A stretch of 64,000 nt of DNA from Sambucus nigra (lineage: Eukaryota; Streptophyta; Magnoliopsida; Dipsacales; Adoxaceae): assembly GCA_949130495.1 (NCBI GenBank), contig CASBWL010000433.1, positions 248,001-312,000 of the forward strand, read 5' to 3'. The notes beneath the pieces are model-generated. The model was not told the DNA's origin and ran no database searches. It saw nothing but the letters and a program-made list of their open reading frames with translations. A program made the position numbers and the translations under genes. Positions 22,228 through 33,965 of the stretch are shown here, one piece after another (position 1 is the stretch's first letter; every line of letters starts with the position of its first letter).

Positions 22228-22768
22228 TGTTGATGTAAAAAACTAGATCGTATCTAATTATTTAATCACAGATAAAATTAAATGAGACAAAGAAATTTTA
22301 AAGTGGTTCAGCCTTATAAGAATGGCCTACGTCCACTGTTTCTGTTATTGCTGACTTGTTTGGGAATTCTCGATTACAGGTTTTGTCAAGAAATTCCGAT
22401 CCCCTCCAATGAGGATGATAGAATGTATTTATAGCCCTTAGGCTGTACATGTGAAAGGGTAATAAATGGTTGTCCCTTAGGCGTGTACATCTGTATGTAT
22501 TTAATGTACAGTCTATCTGTTGGCTTTCCTGCTATTAATGCTTTGTACGAGGTGCAGCTCGGACCGCCTGAATATCTCGGTGCAGTGGAGTTCCTCAGAG
22601 TAGTGGAGTTCCTCGGAGTACACCTGTTGCTCGGAGCGTCTGAGTTAATCGGGAAAACAGAGTTCCTCGTCGTTAAAGTGATTCCAGAAATGTCTGTAGG
22701 TGCCACATAAACTGACACGCGTCTTCATGTGATTAATCCACGTCAGCAGGTTAAATTTGGTATCAACA
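22228..22768 (-). mobile_element. Solo LTR (541 bp) inside the gag of element B
   Basis: Ends TGTTGATGTA...GGTATCAACA, with matching terminal inverted bases and target duplication TCTAG at 22,223-22,227 and 22,769-22,773. No second LTR or internal region is present, so it arose by LTR-LTR recombination. The AAGTGGTTCAGCC...GGCCTACGTCCAC block resembles that in the LTRs of element I, suggesting a copia source. The strand is inferred from that block. Confidence 0.85.
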
Positions 22769-22777
22769 TCTAGCATC

Positions 22778-23137
<360 letters not shown>

Positions 23138-23275
23138 CTCTTCCTATTCCTCCTCACTCGTGTCTCACTCCCTCACCTCACTAAACACAAGGGTGGGAAG
23201 CTCTCGATTAGAAGCATAAAAAACTTCTTCTTTAGAATATCACTCACTAAGAGTAGACACATGAGATGTTGATTT

Positions 23276-23500
23276 TCAAACATTTTTCTTTAGATTAGTG
23301 GGACACTCATCTATCGTGTGACTAACACCCTCATAACCAAGACATCTCTCTGAGTCATTTTTAAAAGAAGCTATAAAACAAGAATTCATGTGAACTTTCC
23401 AATTAGACCTTTCCAAAAGTTGACATCTAAAATCATCAATACTACCAAAAGTCATATTAAAGAAATACTTGGGTCTCAGGAACAACTTTTGAAAACACAA
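23276..23500 (-). pseudogene. First zinc-knuckle region of element B gag
   Basis: The minus-strand frame contains SERCLGYEGVSHTIDECP, aligning with [18 protein letters not shown] of element M. The second cysteine of the CCHC knuckle is replaced by tyrosine, so zinc binding is probably lost. Frames on either side are broken. Confidence 0.6.
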
Positions 23501-23627
23501 CTAGGATCTAACACAATAACTTAGTGCAACAAGGTCTAATACTAATTTGACAATGTGAGAAGTCAAATTGTATCAAAAAAATAAATTCTTGAAAAATAAG
23601 GATCACAAGATAAATTAGCGTAACCCA

Positions 23628-23638
23628 CTCTCATACCA
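23628..23638 (-). promoter_or_regulatory. Primer-binding site of element B, mutated
   Basis: The minus strand reads TGGTATGAGAG(T), one or two changes from TGGTATCAGAGC, three bases from the LTR end. The following GGGTTACGC is shared with element M. Confidence 0.75.
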
Positions 23639-23641
23639 ATT

Positions 23642-24685
23642 TGAGAGTGCTACAGAGGAAAATCATCTTCTGAAATAAAATCCAACTTTAATTATATGTC
23701 AAACCAACCAGTAAATCCCAAATTTTAGTTAAACCCATGAATCTATGTGGATTGAATTAAATATGCAAATTAAACAATCACAAGTTAAAATACCGTGAAC
23801 ACCATTTTAGGAAAAATCCCTGAAGGGAAAAACCTTTATTTCATTATAAATTGTTAATCGCAACTTACACAGATTATAATGAAATCTGCAATGGATTAAC
23901 CCTTGGAAAACCCACAAGAATCGCAACTATTAATTAGTAAGGACCTCAGTCCCAATCAGCAAGGACAACCCGCAATTCATCCCAATGACTGCACTCGTAG
24001 TATTCATCCCAGTACCTCCCTCAAGGGGCCCCTATGTCAGCAGTAGGTTATCCTCCTTAGAAGAGTAAACTTTGACAAGATCACATCTTATGTTCCAAAA
24101 CAATTCACTAAAATATTGGGATGTTTTGTGAATTGAAAACTAAAGGTTTAAAACCTAAAAGAAATATACAAAATATTTCTGCAGATTGCGGTTTTCATAC
24201 TGTTCCAAAACCGCAGGTCTATTTATGAAAAAAGGAGTTGGAGAACTCTATTTATAAAAAAACTTAAGTCGGTAGCTCGCTCGAACGAAATAATGCGTTG
24301 CTCGAACAACGTCCAGATGTCGTTTGAACGACATCGCGCGACTTTCGCGAGAGCCTTCTATCGCTCGAACCATCTCTACTATCTCTCGAATGAGATATAA
24401 AAAAAATTCACCTACAAATTTGGAAAATTAGTTTTGAAGAAAAACATAAAAACATCACTCCAACACTTAGAAAATATTTTGTAAACATATTCACAATACT
24501 CTAAGTGAAATTTTAAGGTACTTAATCATAACTTTACAAAATTTATCTCGCAGAGGCTTGAATGTTCAAGAACTTTGATATTTGGATCCGTCTTGATGCT
24601 TTCTTGTTCTTGAATGTTTCTTCGACGATTGTAGTGGTATATGACATACTCAAATGTTAACAGACTTAAAAAATATATCCTTACA
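23642..24685 (-). repeat. Element B 5' LTR
   Basis: 1,044 bp. On the minus strand it starts TGTAAGGATATAT and ends GCACTCTCA, the same ends as LTRs of elements C and M (TGTAAGGAC...CTCTCA). It contains a cluster of TCGCTCGAACGA-type motifs at 24,278-24,395. Confidence 0.75.
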
Positions 24686-25840
24686 CTCTAGACCTACGGG
24701 ACCTGGCAAGGTTGACTCTGTCATTGGCCCTGCTGGCCTCTAGTATGGGAGAGAATGTTAACGAACCTGCCTGAAATGACCATTACCCAATATGAATCTC
24801 TTAGCCGAGACCATTCTAGGAAACCTACTCCTATGGTCTACTCTATTGTTACGGTGCGCCTCTAGCACGATTTCCCCTAGTCTTGCCCTACTGGCTTGAA
24901 TTTCTACTCCACTTCACTCCTCTTAGATGGAAGTGATGATCCTCCCAGTAAAGAAATGAATTTTTAATGACATTACTATAAGTCCTCAGCATAGGATTTC
25001 ACAAAAAATGCTGGCGGATCCTGTAAGTAACCCAATCAATAAAGTTGATAACTTGCTTCTCATCTGTGTCCACGTCATCTCGTATAAATATCATCAAGAT
25101 AATGAACTCTCCCTCATACTCGTCTATTGTCTAAACCTCTAGTTTGAAGTTTAAAAATATCTTCATCATCTCTGTCTGTATGACTGATGAAAAAAACTTC
25201 AGGTCATATCACACCCCAAGCTCTTGTATCTTCATTGAATCTATTTACTTTTGCGAGGTAATTGATTCCCACCATTGAAGAGATGCAATGACTATCTTAA
25301 ATGTATCTAGTACCTACTTTTGAGTGTAGATGCACTCAAATATATGAATATACATACAGGTGTATTTCTTCCATTGGTTAGATGCTACTACATCTACACT
25401 GTCTTGAAACTCCAACGGATGGCCCTTCTGAAGGCTTCCCTAATTCTCTCCCATATAGACGAAACGGGTGAGTCTAAACTAGCGTTTTCACTAGTGGTTA
25501 CGGTTTTACCCAGAGTAAGTGTTATGCCATGGTCGTCATGAAAGCGTTAATAGCCTGTGCTATTATAGTTGTGACATTTACTGCGGTCATAGTCCCCTGA
25601 GTGGACTGTGGCTCCAGTTGAGCCTCCCCTTTTGCGGCCCTCCTCACTGCACGTGCTGGTCTACCTCTCCTAATGTTTGGTATCTGAAGCCAAACTGAAA
25701 TTGTATGAGATTCACTTCAAGCATAAACAATAGTAAAAGAATATAAATGAACAATATGAATCAACAGTCCTAAACATATGGCTCTATAACAAAGAAACGC
25801 AATGCTGACAACGTAGAAAGTCCTCATTGATCCTAAAGAC
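24686..25840 (-). pseudogene. Degenerate gypsy gag of element F
   Basis: Between 25,126 and 25,005 the minus strand reads DEYEGEFIILMIF and then DTDEKQVINFIDWVTYRIRQ, resembling the 'EY...F..L......DE..K...F..GL...I' part of chromovirus gags. Frames elsewhere are broken. The adjacent primer-like site and LTR to the right fit a minus-strand gypsy element cut off on the left by element B. Confidence 0.4.
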
Positions 25841-25855
25841 ACTAGAACCTGATGC

Positions 25856-27138
25856 TCTGATCGCAATGATGATACCTCACCTATTTTAATCAATGGTTTA
25901 TTAAAATAAACATGAATACGATATGATTTCATTCTCAACATCACTATCGCAAGAACTATTAAATATAAAACTGAATAAAACCATACATACAATAATATGA
26001 TCGAATAAATTGAAATTCAAAACTAAATAATATGAATTGAGTAAACCCTCGGCCACTACGGCCATCTAATGTAAATAAAATCTAACAAATAACTCAAGTC
26101 TGACATGAACTTAAATCATGTCCAACTACAGGCTACATGCCCAAAAGGAAATAATGAAAGGAAATCGAATCCTATCTAGATTGAAACCACTGAACGACTA
26201 CATTCAAATCTAGATACATCCACAGGTACTGATTGCAACGGCATGAAATATCTACCCCTGTTGTCCTTACTAATGTTACACACCTAGGGTTTAAAAAAAA
26301 TAAGAAAAGAGATTTGCATGTGGGATAAATCCCTAAGATGTTTAAAAATATTTTACAATAAATTAAATGCTTTAAATCAATAAAACACGTTATGTATTAC
26401 TTTCACAATTAGTTTATCTATCGCACTCACATGGAATAAATACCTTACCTCTCATCTACAGTGTACACCTAATGCATTCATGATATTATTCTAATTTAGA
26501 ATACCCAGTCTTGCTAGGAAAATCACCGGTATTAGATAATCAAATGCTACCCTCCCTAGGTATACTTTCATAAATAATGTCACATCTACACACTTGCTAT
26601 ACACCAATGTACACAAGATATAATATCATAGCTACACTCCTGCTATAAACAAATATTCACATAATATGATAACATAGATTCACTCGTGCTATAAATAGAT
26701 ATACGCGCAATATCTTGTATACACATACATATATATCACTCGCTATATACAGATAACTATATTCCCAGAGTCGATACCTAGCGAATGCATCCCTCGTGTG
26801 ATATCAGTCTCCAATAATATCACGCATCACATTGACTCACCGAGTCGAAATCGAACCACCGATCGTAAAAATGTAAACACAAATAATGGAGATGGCCATA
26901 AACATACGACCGAGGGATCGTAACCATACCACATCGTATACCATCGGTCTCCAAACCAACACTTGTCCTCACACACACACAGAGTGGCCATGCAGTAATA
27001 CTATGAGCCGAGGAATCAATCCAACACATACTAGTCAACACAAGGGTGGTTTGTCCATAATGTGCAACCTCCTAACGATAGCACTACCGAATAGGTATGT
27101 TCCATACAAACAAGCAACACACACACACACACACATAC

Positions 27139-27171
<33 letters not shown>

Positions 27172-27900
27172 AGTCACCCCAATACGTTCATATAATGTAC
27201 TGACCTCATACGCGAATCCCATAATGTACGCATCTATTAATCTCGAAGTCCGAACCAAATTTTCTATTATATATATAAGTGTTCACTCACTGAAATTACT
27301 TATTTGTGTCCCTCGAACCCATATAATCATTGGCCTAACCACGTGCCAACCCTGAAAGTATTCCCCAGTAGTTCCACTCTATCGCGAAAGCCTATACGCT
27401 CATTCCTCAAACTCTAACATGTTGAAATAGTGAGAAAACAAAATCTATGTAGGCCAGCAAATCGAACCGGCTCCCTTAGCAGTTCGAACCAATTTTCTCA
27501 ACCGAACCAATTTGTTCCCCTGGCAAAATCGATTCGGTTTGTTGGCATGCTAAGCATCTTCTTCCTCGAGTTTTATCCTCCAAAACCCTCCAATAGAGGT
27601 CCCAAGCCTCCTAAAGCATAAAATTAACATCCTAAATCAATACTTAACCAACCCAGAAGCATTATAACTATGAAATACACTCGAATATATAATCAAAACT
27701 CAAGGATTCATAATCATTAATCAATTCAACCAAACCTATAATAATTCAAACATGAATTTTCATTATTTTAACCCCTGTTAATATTCTAAACATTCATATT
27801 TGTAAACCCAAAATTTAATCATGAAATTCTTATATGGTCAAGATCAATTAATATTCAATACAAATTAGAGACTAAGCATATTCTTTTAGGGAAAAGGGAC
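25856..27900 (-). mobile_element. 5' LTR and primer site of Tekay-like gypsy element F
   Basis: At 25,856-25,870 the minus strand reads TTGCGATCAGAGCATCAGG, a decayed TGGTATCAGAGC site. The segment left of it (AGGACAG/ACAC TAGAACCTGATGCTCT) matches the same position in element E at 47,270-47,300, and the sequence to the right parallels LTR E. It contains ~50-bp imperfect repeats around 26,590-26,750 (each with a GCTATA core), a CA/TA microsatellite at 27,115-27,170, and a cluster of GTTCGAACC-type motifs at 27,450-27,540. The right boundary is uncertain. Confidence 0.45.
27115..27170. repeat. (CA)n-(TA)n compound microsatellite
   Basis: ACAC runs interrupted by ATAC pass into a TA run. Open frames across it on both strands are by-products of the repeat. 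Confidence 0.95.
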
Positions 27901-28104
27901 ATTACCCACACAGATATAATTTATAAGAACAAAAAGGAAACAACCTTTCAGTGGCATACAAACCTTCAGCTAATCTTGATTTAGAGGTCAGGCCCACTAC
28001 TCTAGATCTAAAAAAGAAATAAATATGGAGATTTATAAACATCCCCATTACAAGCAAATAGAAAGATAAAATAAAGAATAAATTTGGGATTTTATAAACT
28101 AACC

Positions 28105-28625
28105 CCATTACAAGAATTTGTGATGAATTCTAGTTTGAAGGAAGCTTTGCCTATCCAGATTATGACGCCTCTTAATAATAAAAGGAATATCCTTAAAAGA
28201 CCAATAGAAAGAAGAGATTTGAGAATAAGCTACTTTGGAAGTTAGAGAATCTGCCAATGAATTGCTTTCTCTCATATATGATGAATGGTGAAGGTGTTTG
28301 GGAATTGAATCCTTTTAATGATATCTTTGATTCCCCATGGAGGATTAGTCTTTTTGGAGATAATTTCAAGTAAATTTTTTGAATTAGATACAATGTGAAT
28401 TAGATCTAGGTTCAGTTGATTGACTAATTTAAGACCTTACTCTAAAGACTTAGTCTCAGCAAGAAGCGATGAGTATGTGACCAAATCCAAACTGAAGCCT
28501 GTTATAAAGTTACCTCTATAATCTCTAATATCTCCTCCTATTCCATTAGGACTTTGGTTGTCTTTAGAGGCTCCAATAATATTAAATTTAGAATGTTCTA
28601 ATGGAGGTCTTAACCAATAGTATTT
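28105..28625 (-). pseudogene. LINE RNase H domain remnant
   Basis: The minus strand gives NIIGASKDNQSPNGIGGDI, then DYRGNFITGFS, LLAETKSLE and later HIVSNSKNLLEIISKK. These correspond to the 'vDGAskGNPGpaGgGgvirD', 'AEa.Al..gL' and 'i..eSDsk.lv..i' blocks of plant type-I RNase H domains. The first catalytic Asp position reads Ile-Gly (GAS retained, D lost) and the SDS position reads SNS, so activity is probably lost. Confidence 0.65.
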
Positions 28626-28959
28626 GATTATGTGAACCTCTCTAAGTCTGATTTTTAGTATAAACTAGTTGAGAATGAAGAAATCATCTAAGCAACGTTT
28701 ATCTTTGAAGGTTTTACCCATACTCATCTCCCAAATCAGAGAGGTGACTCTATTGATTCTGTTTGTTTGGGGATAATTTGAGTGTTATCATAAAAATTAG
28801 AGTTCCCTGCTTTTCACATTTCCCATATAATTACCTTGGAAAGATTAGAGTAAATGAACTTCTGGTGATCTTTGAAGGCATCTTAAGACACCATGAAAGA
28901 AGAATGGATTGACATGAAATAATATTCAGCTTAACTCCAATCTTAGAGCTAAAAGTAGA

Positions 28960-29150
28960 GCCAAACTTCTTGAACAATATTACAATGGAGAAAAATATAC
29001 TCAATGGATGCAATGTCAGTCCCACAACCTCTGCACCTTGTAGAAAATCTTACACCAATCTTTGGAATTTTAGCATTATGAAACAACTTCCAAGTAAAAT
29101 TAGAGATTTTGAAAGGATAATAAGGTTGCCAATTTGATTTCTAGCTTAAA
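28960..29150 (-). pseudogene. LINE zf-RVT region remnant
   Basis: The minus strand encodes WKLFHNAKIPKIGVRF, then CRGCGTDIASIEYIFLHC and EVWLYF, matching the 'W...W....P.k...F.Wr......T...L..RG......C..C....E...HLf..C....W' domain found after plant LINE reverse transcriptases. Confidence 0.65.
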
Positions 29151-29699
29151 GAAGCTGGTATATATTGTCTACAACTATTGAAAGGAAAAAAAAAACTAAA
29201 CTCACCTATAGTGGATGGAAGCCAGATCTGCTTGTTTTCTTCTATAAACTTATCTGCTTGATCTTTAATTGTTGTTATTCTTGTAATGATTGGAGAATCA
29301 ATTTTAATAGAGGACAAATTTTGATATTTATTTTTCATGAACGATTCCTAGAGACCCGTATGAAAGTTGAACTTCCATAATAATTTCATTGAGGCGGTCT
29401 TGATGATATGTTCTAAACTTCGAATGTTGAGTCCACTTTCTTTAAGAGGATCAAAGTATTTTTTCCAATTTGTCCATTGTAATGGATTTTCTTTATAGCA
29501 ACCTACCCACTAAAATTTGCTAAAAATCTCATTTATCTTCTTTATGAATGATTTTGAAGGGTTAATAGATGATAATGTGTATATAGGCATGGAAGAGAGG
29601 ACATGCCATATGAAACTCAGCCTACCTCTTTATGAAATCACCTTAGATGAATAAATGTGCAACTTATCTCTTACTTTTTGAATTAGATCATAGAATTGA

Positions 29700-30660
29700 T
29701 TAAATTTGTTCCCGTCTTTTTAAAAAAAGCACCTAAGGTACTTAATAGGAATGTTTCTAAATTTCAAACTAGTATACTGAGCAATTGCATGGTCCCTTAA
29801 GGCTACCTCCTTAGGATATATATATAATGAGCTTTTGGAAGTATTCACCAACTGCCCAGATGTATCTTCAAAAGAATTAATGAATATAAACAAAGCTTCA
29901 AGGTTGTGTTTCCCTCCATTAATGAATATAATTACATCACCAACCATTCCAAGGTGAAAAATTAGCTAACTCTTTAGGGATGAGAGAATGGAGTAGCCTT
30001 ATTGGTAAGGAATATATTATGATTATTGTTCACCACTTCCATTGTTATGATAAATAGGGCAGGTGAAAAAGGGTCACCCTGCCTTAAACCCCTAAAAGAG
30101 GTGAAAAAACCCTTGCTTTGACCATTGATCATAATAGAATAGAAATTATTTGAAATCAGCCTCCAAACCAAGTCTATGAATATCTCAATAAACCCAAATC
30201 TTCTTAGTACTTCATAAAAGTGTGGGTAATAAACTCGATCATAAGCTTTCTCTATGATTAATTTGATTATGACATTAGATCTATGGGTTTCTTACCTATA
30301 TTGTGAACCATTTCTTGGGCCAGTAAAATATTTTCTTGAATGCTTCTCACTTTGATAAATCCACTTAGGTTTAAAGAAATGATATTAGGCAATCTCTGTA
30401 AATATCTCATATAAAATATTTGAAATGCTTCTATTTGAGTAATTGCAAAGACTAATTGGCCTAAAATGAGAGCATGGAGTGGGGTTTTTGACTTTGGGAA
30501 TGAGAGTAACGGAGGTACTAGTCCAAATCCTAGGGATTTTAGAGCCTGCAAAAAAAAGAGGGAATAGCCGATATAAGGTCATGCCTAATGGTATCTCAGA
30601 ATTTATAATAAAATTCTCCTCCAAAGCCTTCTGGACCAGGATAACTAGCTTAGTTTAGGC
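29700..30660 (-). pseudogene. LINE reverse transcriptase remnant
   Basis: Motifs in order on the minus strand: LIPKVKNPTPCSHFRPISLC (about 30,500-30,430), GLRQGDPFSPALF (about 30,095-30,050) and MVGDVIIFINGGKHNLEAL (about 29,947-29,890). The last stands where FADD.iiF is expected. The catalytic Asp pair reads Gly-Asp, and the frame is broken at least twice before it. Confidence 0.75.
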
Positions 30661-30699
30661 TTGAAATAGCTGAATAAATTTATGATTCAGTGGGAACTT

Positions 30700-32130
30700 T
30701 AGAAAGTTGCTCATTCATCTCTTCATTTATAATTTTAGGGATAACCGATAAGAGTTCTTCATTTAGGTCTTTGTATTTATCCTACCATACTGATTGAAAG
30801 TAGTTTATGAAAGTATTTTCTACCTCCTATTTAGACTCCTCCCATTGATCATTGGATTTTTTAGTTCTGGTACTGGCCAACCTTCTCTTAGTAGCCTTAA
30901 CTGTAGAGTGAAAGAATTTGTGTTCAATTCTCCTAGATGTAACCATTTCACCTTACTTTTTTATTCCAATAACTCTCTTCTCTTCTCAAAGATATATTAA
31001 GACTTGCCTTGACCTCAAATATTTTAGTTCTATTAGTCTCTGTGGGGCTGAGCTCAAATTGGCGTTCTTTAAGCAACAATGAATCTTTAATGTCTTTAAC
31101 TTGCTGGAACACATTTTTTAAGTGCTACTTATTCCACTCTTTAAGTCTATTCCTCAATCTCTTCAATTTAAGGATAAATGAGTCATGGTGGGGGTATGTA
31201 TTTGCTGAGACCAAATGTCTTGGATTATATATTTGACCTTAGATTTAATACACCACATATTGAGAAACTTAAAAGGTTTGGGGAAGTCATTCCAAACAGT
31301 TTTTATGGATAAAAGCAAATTACTATGATCAAAGAAGTTCCTATGAAGCTAAGATATTAAAGAAGATGGAAAATCATTTAACTATTGAAGGTTGACTAGA
31401 CCTCTGTCCAGCCTAGTAAAAATGGTACCAATGATTCAATTATTAGTCCATGTAAATATTGAACCTTTATCCCTCAGATCTGTAAGAGAGTATCTAGCTA
31501 TCATATTATCAAAATCCTCAATGGGATTAAAATCAACTTGATCACTTCCTGATTTTTCTTCTTAATTTGAGACTACATTGAATTCCTTTATCACTAAACA
31601 TGATTGTTGAGATGAGGTGTTAGAAAAATCTTTAAGACTATCCCAAAGATCCCTTCTATTACCAGTAGTGCATTTGTCATAAACTAAAAATGGTAGATTT
31701 ATTTAACAAAGGAATATCAATTTTAAGACAAAGTAACTGTTCTTCATCTTTGATTATTAACACTTGGATATTAGTGTTCCATAGGAACCAAATCTTGTTG
31801 GAATAGTTCTATAAATTGTTAGATAATATCCATTTAAATTGGTATTTCTAAATGGAAGTTGATCCACTTTTGTCTCAATTAAACTTTACTAGGAAATTTA
31901 TAAAATTTATTAATCTCTTAATTCTTCTATTAGTGGCCTTGTTCTCAACACCTATCACATTCTGACAAATAAAAGTAATCACTGAGACTTTGAGGAGGAA
32001 TTGAGAGAGTTTTTCTTATCTACAAATCTAGTTATCCTTTTGAATAGTGGATTAAAAGGGATGGTCTTAGACTTTTTAACAATTTCTGCACAAAGGGACT
32101 TGGGTTGCTCTTCTTGGACATTTACTTTTT
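30700..32130 (-). pseudogene. LINE endonuclease region, heavily degraded
   Basis: Short minus-strand stretches such as CQNVIGVENNKATNRRIKRL and IWFLWNTNIQ look like the N-terminal apurinic-like endonuclease and the linker before the reverse transcriptase, but stops and frameshifts are frequent. Assigned mainly by position. Confidence 0.4.
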
Positions 32131-32150
32131 TGTTGAGACTTGCTTGTTGT

Positions 32151-32204
32151 ACCTTCTTCTTCTTCTTCTTCTTCTTCTTCTTCTTCTTCTTCTTCTTCTT
32201 CTTC
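32151..32204. repeat. (TTC)n microsatellite
   Basis: About 17 units. It gives Phe or Arg/Glu homopolymers in three frames. The Arg-rich frame at 32,122-32,331 is not called as a gene. Confidence 0.95.
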
Positions 32205-33131
32205 CATTTGACATCAATCTAAGAGGAAATTTTTTGCATTTCTTCCAACATTGGCACTGAGTTAACCACTGCTTCAGTAACTGAGTGATAATCCTTGTAG
32301 TCATCATGTTTGCAAAATTATGGAATATCAACCCCCTTGGGGAGAGGTTGCATTAATGCATAATCGTCAATTCCACATTGGTAAGGTCTTCATACTTGAT
32401 TTTGTCAATGTGATTTTTGATTTTTTCTTGGAATTGATCTCTTTTCATGATTAATACTTATCCATATTGAATGACTTTGGCTTTAGGCCACACATAATTC
32501 TCTTTTTGAAAATCTTCTCGACCAATATGAAGACCTACTTCTTGAGTCTTGTAAGGACATAATCTTATGATTGTCCACTAGAATCTAGTAATTATCAGAG
32601 TTATCCTAGATCACAAATGATATGTCATATACTGTTACATTGGAATGTTTACACATGATCGTCCGTGACATTCTATATCCGAATCATTGGCAACGTGCAC
32701 TTCATCACGCACCCATCATCTTCATCGTGCATCGTTTAACTTCAACCAATCTCCACTACTCCACTACGTTAATGGTATGTTTTTATTTATAGATCTTAAT
32801 GTTTACGTTTTTATTTGGGAGATATTTTTTTCGATTTTACAACTGATCTCATTTTATCAAAAAATAAGGCCAACATTTAAATAAATTTCATTTTTGCTAA
32901 CAGTCATTCTAAGGACTTGGACATATCATTCTAACGACATGAACATGTCGTTTGATAGGGTCACTCAATGTCCTGATCTAATATGGATCATGTAAACCCG
33001 TATTATTTTGGTTTTTTACGTGTCCTTTCTTAGGTCATTCGATCCCTCATCTAACGACATATCCATGTCGTTCTCACTACATGCAGTTGTCATTTGAACG
33101 ATATGTCATTGGCTCGAATTTTTTATTTGCC

Positions 33132-33140
33132 TATAAATAG
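33132..33140 (+). promoter_or_regulatory. TATA box of LTR C, directly upstream of element M
   Basis: TATAAATAG, preceded by TTTGCC, in plus orientation 92 bp before element M. By position in the LTR it corresponds to TATTTAAA at 40,926 in the full-length LTR of M. A start about 30 bp downstream would put transcripts into M. Confidence 0.6.
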
Positions 33141-33226
33141 TTGTTCTCATTTAGTATTTCTTAAGAATTTTTAACTTCGCCTTCTGCAGATTTGCTCTGA
33201 TTTAAGTCTTCATATTTTAAGTCTAA

Positions 33227-33231
33227 ACCCC
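33227..33231. repeat. Target-site duplication of element M, left copy
   Basis: ACCCC, repeated at 41,472-41,476 after the right LTR. Confidence 0.92.
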
Positions 33232-33783
33232 TGTAAGGACAATTTGTCCATCTTTATGTATATGTTATGTCATACGCCGTTACAAGATTGTTGGTTGAAA
33301 AGATCACATCGTCATCAACAAAATCCGAAGATCAAAAGAAGAAAGAATTTGGGAATCAGACCTGACCGGACCGATCCGGTCCAGAAAAAGAACCGATCCG
33401 GTTTACCGGACCGATCCGACCATCTACCGGACCGATCCGTTTTGTCAGACTCCAGTAGCCACCGGATCCATAGCGAACCGATGAAGGCAAAAGTCCCGGA
33501 CCGATCCGATGCCCGCGACTACAGAATCCGATACCCGAGGGTAATTCTTAGTCAACCTGTATTTCATTGTAATCCGATTGTAAACCGTATTTTACAAATT
33601 ATAGTGATATACAAATGGTTTTGCCCCTGTGGGGGATTTTTCCTTAAACTTTGTGTGTTGAATATCTTGTGCATGATTTCATATTGTTTCAATCACACCT
33701 AGTTGCATGCTTAGGGTTAATTTGGGTTAAAATTGGTGTTTATTATATTATTTCTTATTTGAACGCAAGCGCCAACTCTCTCA
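33232..33783 (+). repeat. Element M 5' LTR with 409-bp internal deletion
   Basis: Identical by eye to the first 282 and last 270 bases of the 3' LTR, joined at 33,513/33,514 (GATGCC|CGCGACTAC). The missing segment contains four of the nine ACCGATCCG repeats, the TATTTAAA box and the likely transcription start region. Confidence 0.92.
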
Positions 33784-33787
33784 AATT

Positions 33788-33799
33788 GGTATCAGAGCG
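33788..33799 (+). promoter_or_regulatory. Primer-binding site of element M
   Basis: TGGTATCAGAGC starts four bases after the LTR end (CTCTCA at 33,783) and is complementary to the initiator tRNA-Met 3' end. The following GGGTTACGC is shared with element B. Confidence 0.93.
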
Positions 33800-33887
33800 G
33801 GTTACGCTAATCTATCGCGTATTCCTTTTTCCGCAAAATTCTTCTAAAGATATCAATTTTTGAAATAAATTGATTTTTGAAAAGAGC

Positions 33888-33965
33888 ATGTTCAAATGGA
33901 GAAGTCATATTATAAAATGCCTATTTTTGACGGGTCGAATTATGCCTATTGGAAAGCCCGTATGA
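33888..33965 (+). CDS. Overlapping upstream ORF in the leader of element M
   Basis: A 25-codon frame starts 8 bp before the Gag-Pol ATG and ends at TGA 33,963-33,965, overlapping the polyprotein in another frame. Its first ATG is the first AUG a scanning ribosome would meet near the start, so it could lower Gag-Pol translation. Translation is inferred only. The decayed relative C does not keep this ATG. Confidence 0.25.
   Translation: MFKWRSHIIKCLFLTGRIMPIGKPV

Larger units (their letters stand above)
28000..32545 (-). mobile_element. Degenerate L1-type LINE with RNase H domain
   Basis: Order on the minus strand: ORF1-like piece (about 32,530-32,210), endonuclease remains (about 32,050-30,700), reverse transcriptase (about 30,660-29,700), zinc-knuckle-like zf-RVT region (about 29,150-28,960) and RNase H (about 28,625-28,105). 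This is the layout of plant L1 elements with a C-terminal RNase H. Frames are broken in many places. The 5' end abuts the LTR of copia C at 32,550. No poly-A tail was recognised at the 3' side, so that boundary is approximate. Confidence 0.75.
32550..33231 (+). repeat. Element C 5' LTR, first part
   Basis: Starts TGTAAGGACATAATC, parallel to LTR M (TGTAAGGACAATTTGTCC), and shares the TATGTCATA..C.GTTAC block. It contains repeated AACGACAT/ATGTCGTT dyads at 32,930-33,110 and a TATA box at 33,132. Confidence 0.75.

Noticed and set aside
26820..27258. Frames with poly-Val/Cys or poly-Thr/His
   Set aside because: Generated by the CA/TA compound microsatellite within LTR F.
32122..32331. Arginine-rich frame across the TTC repeat
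   Set aside because: Product of a trinucleotide microsatellite in a degenerate LINE.
33370..33520. Regularly spaced ACCGATCCG repeats as a CRISPR-like array
   Set aside because: Repeats are 9-12 bp with variable short spacers, lie in an LTR of a plant retrotransposon and have no cas genes nearby.
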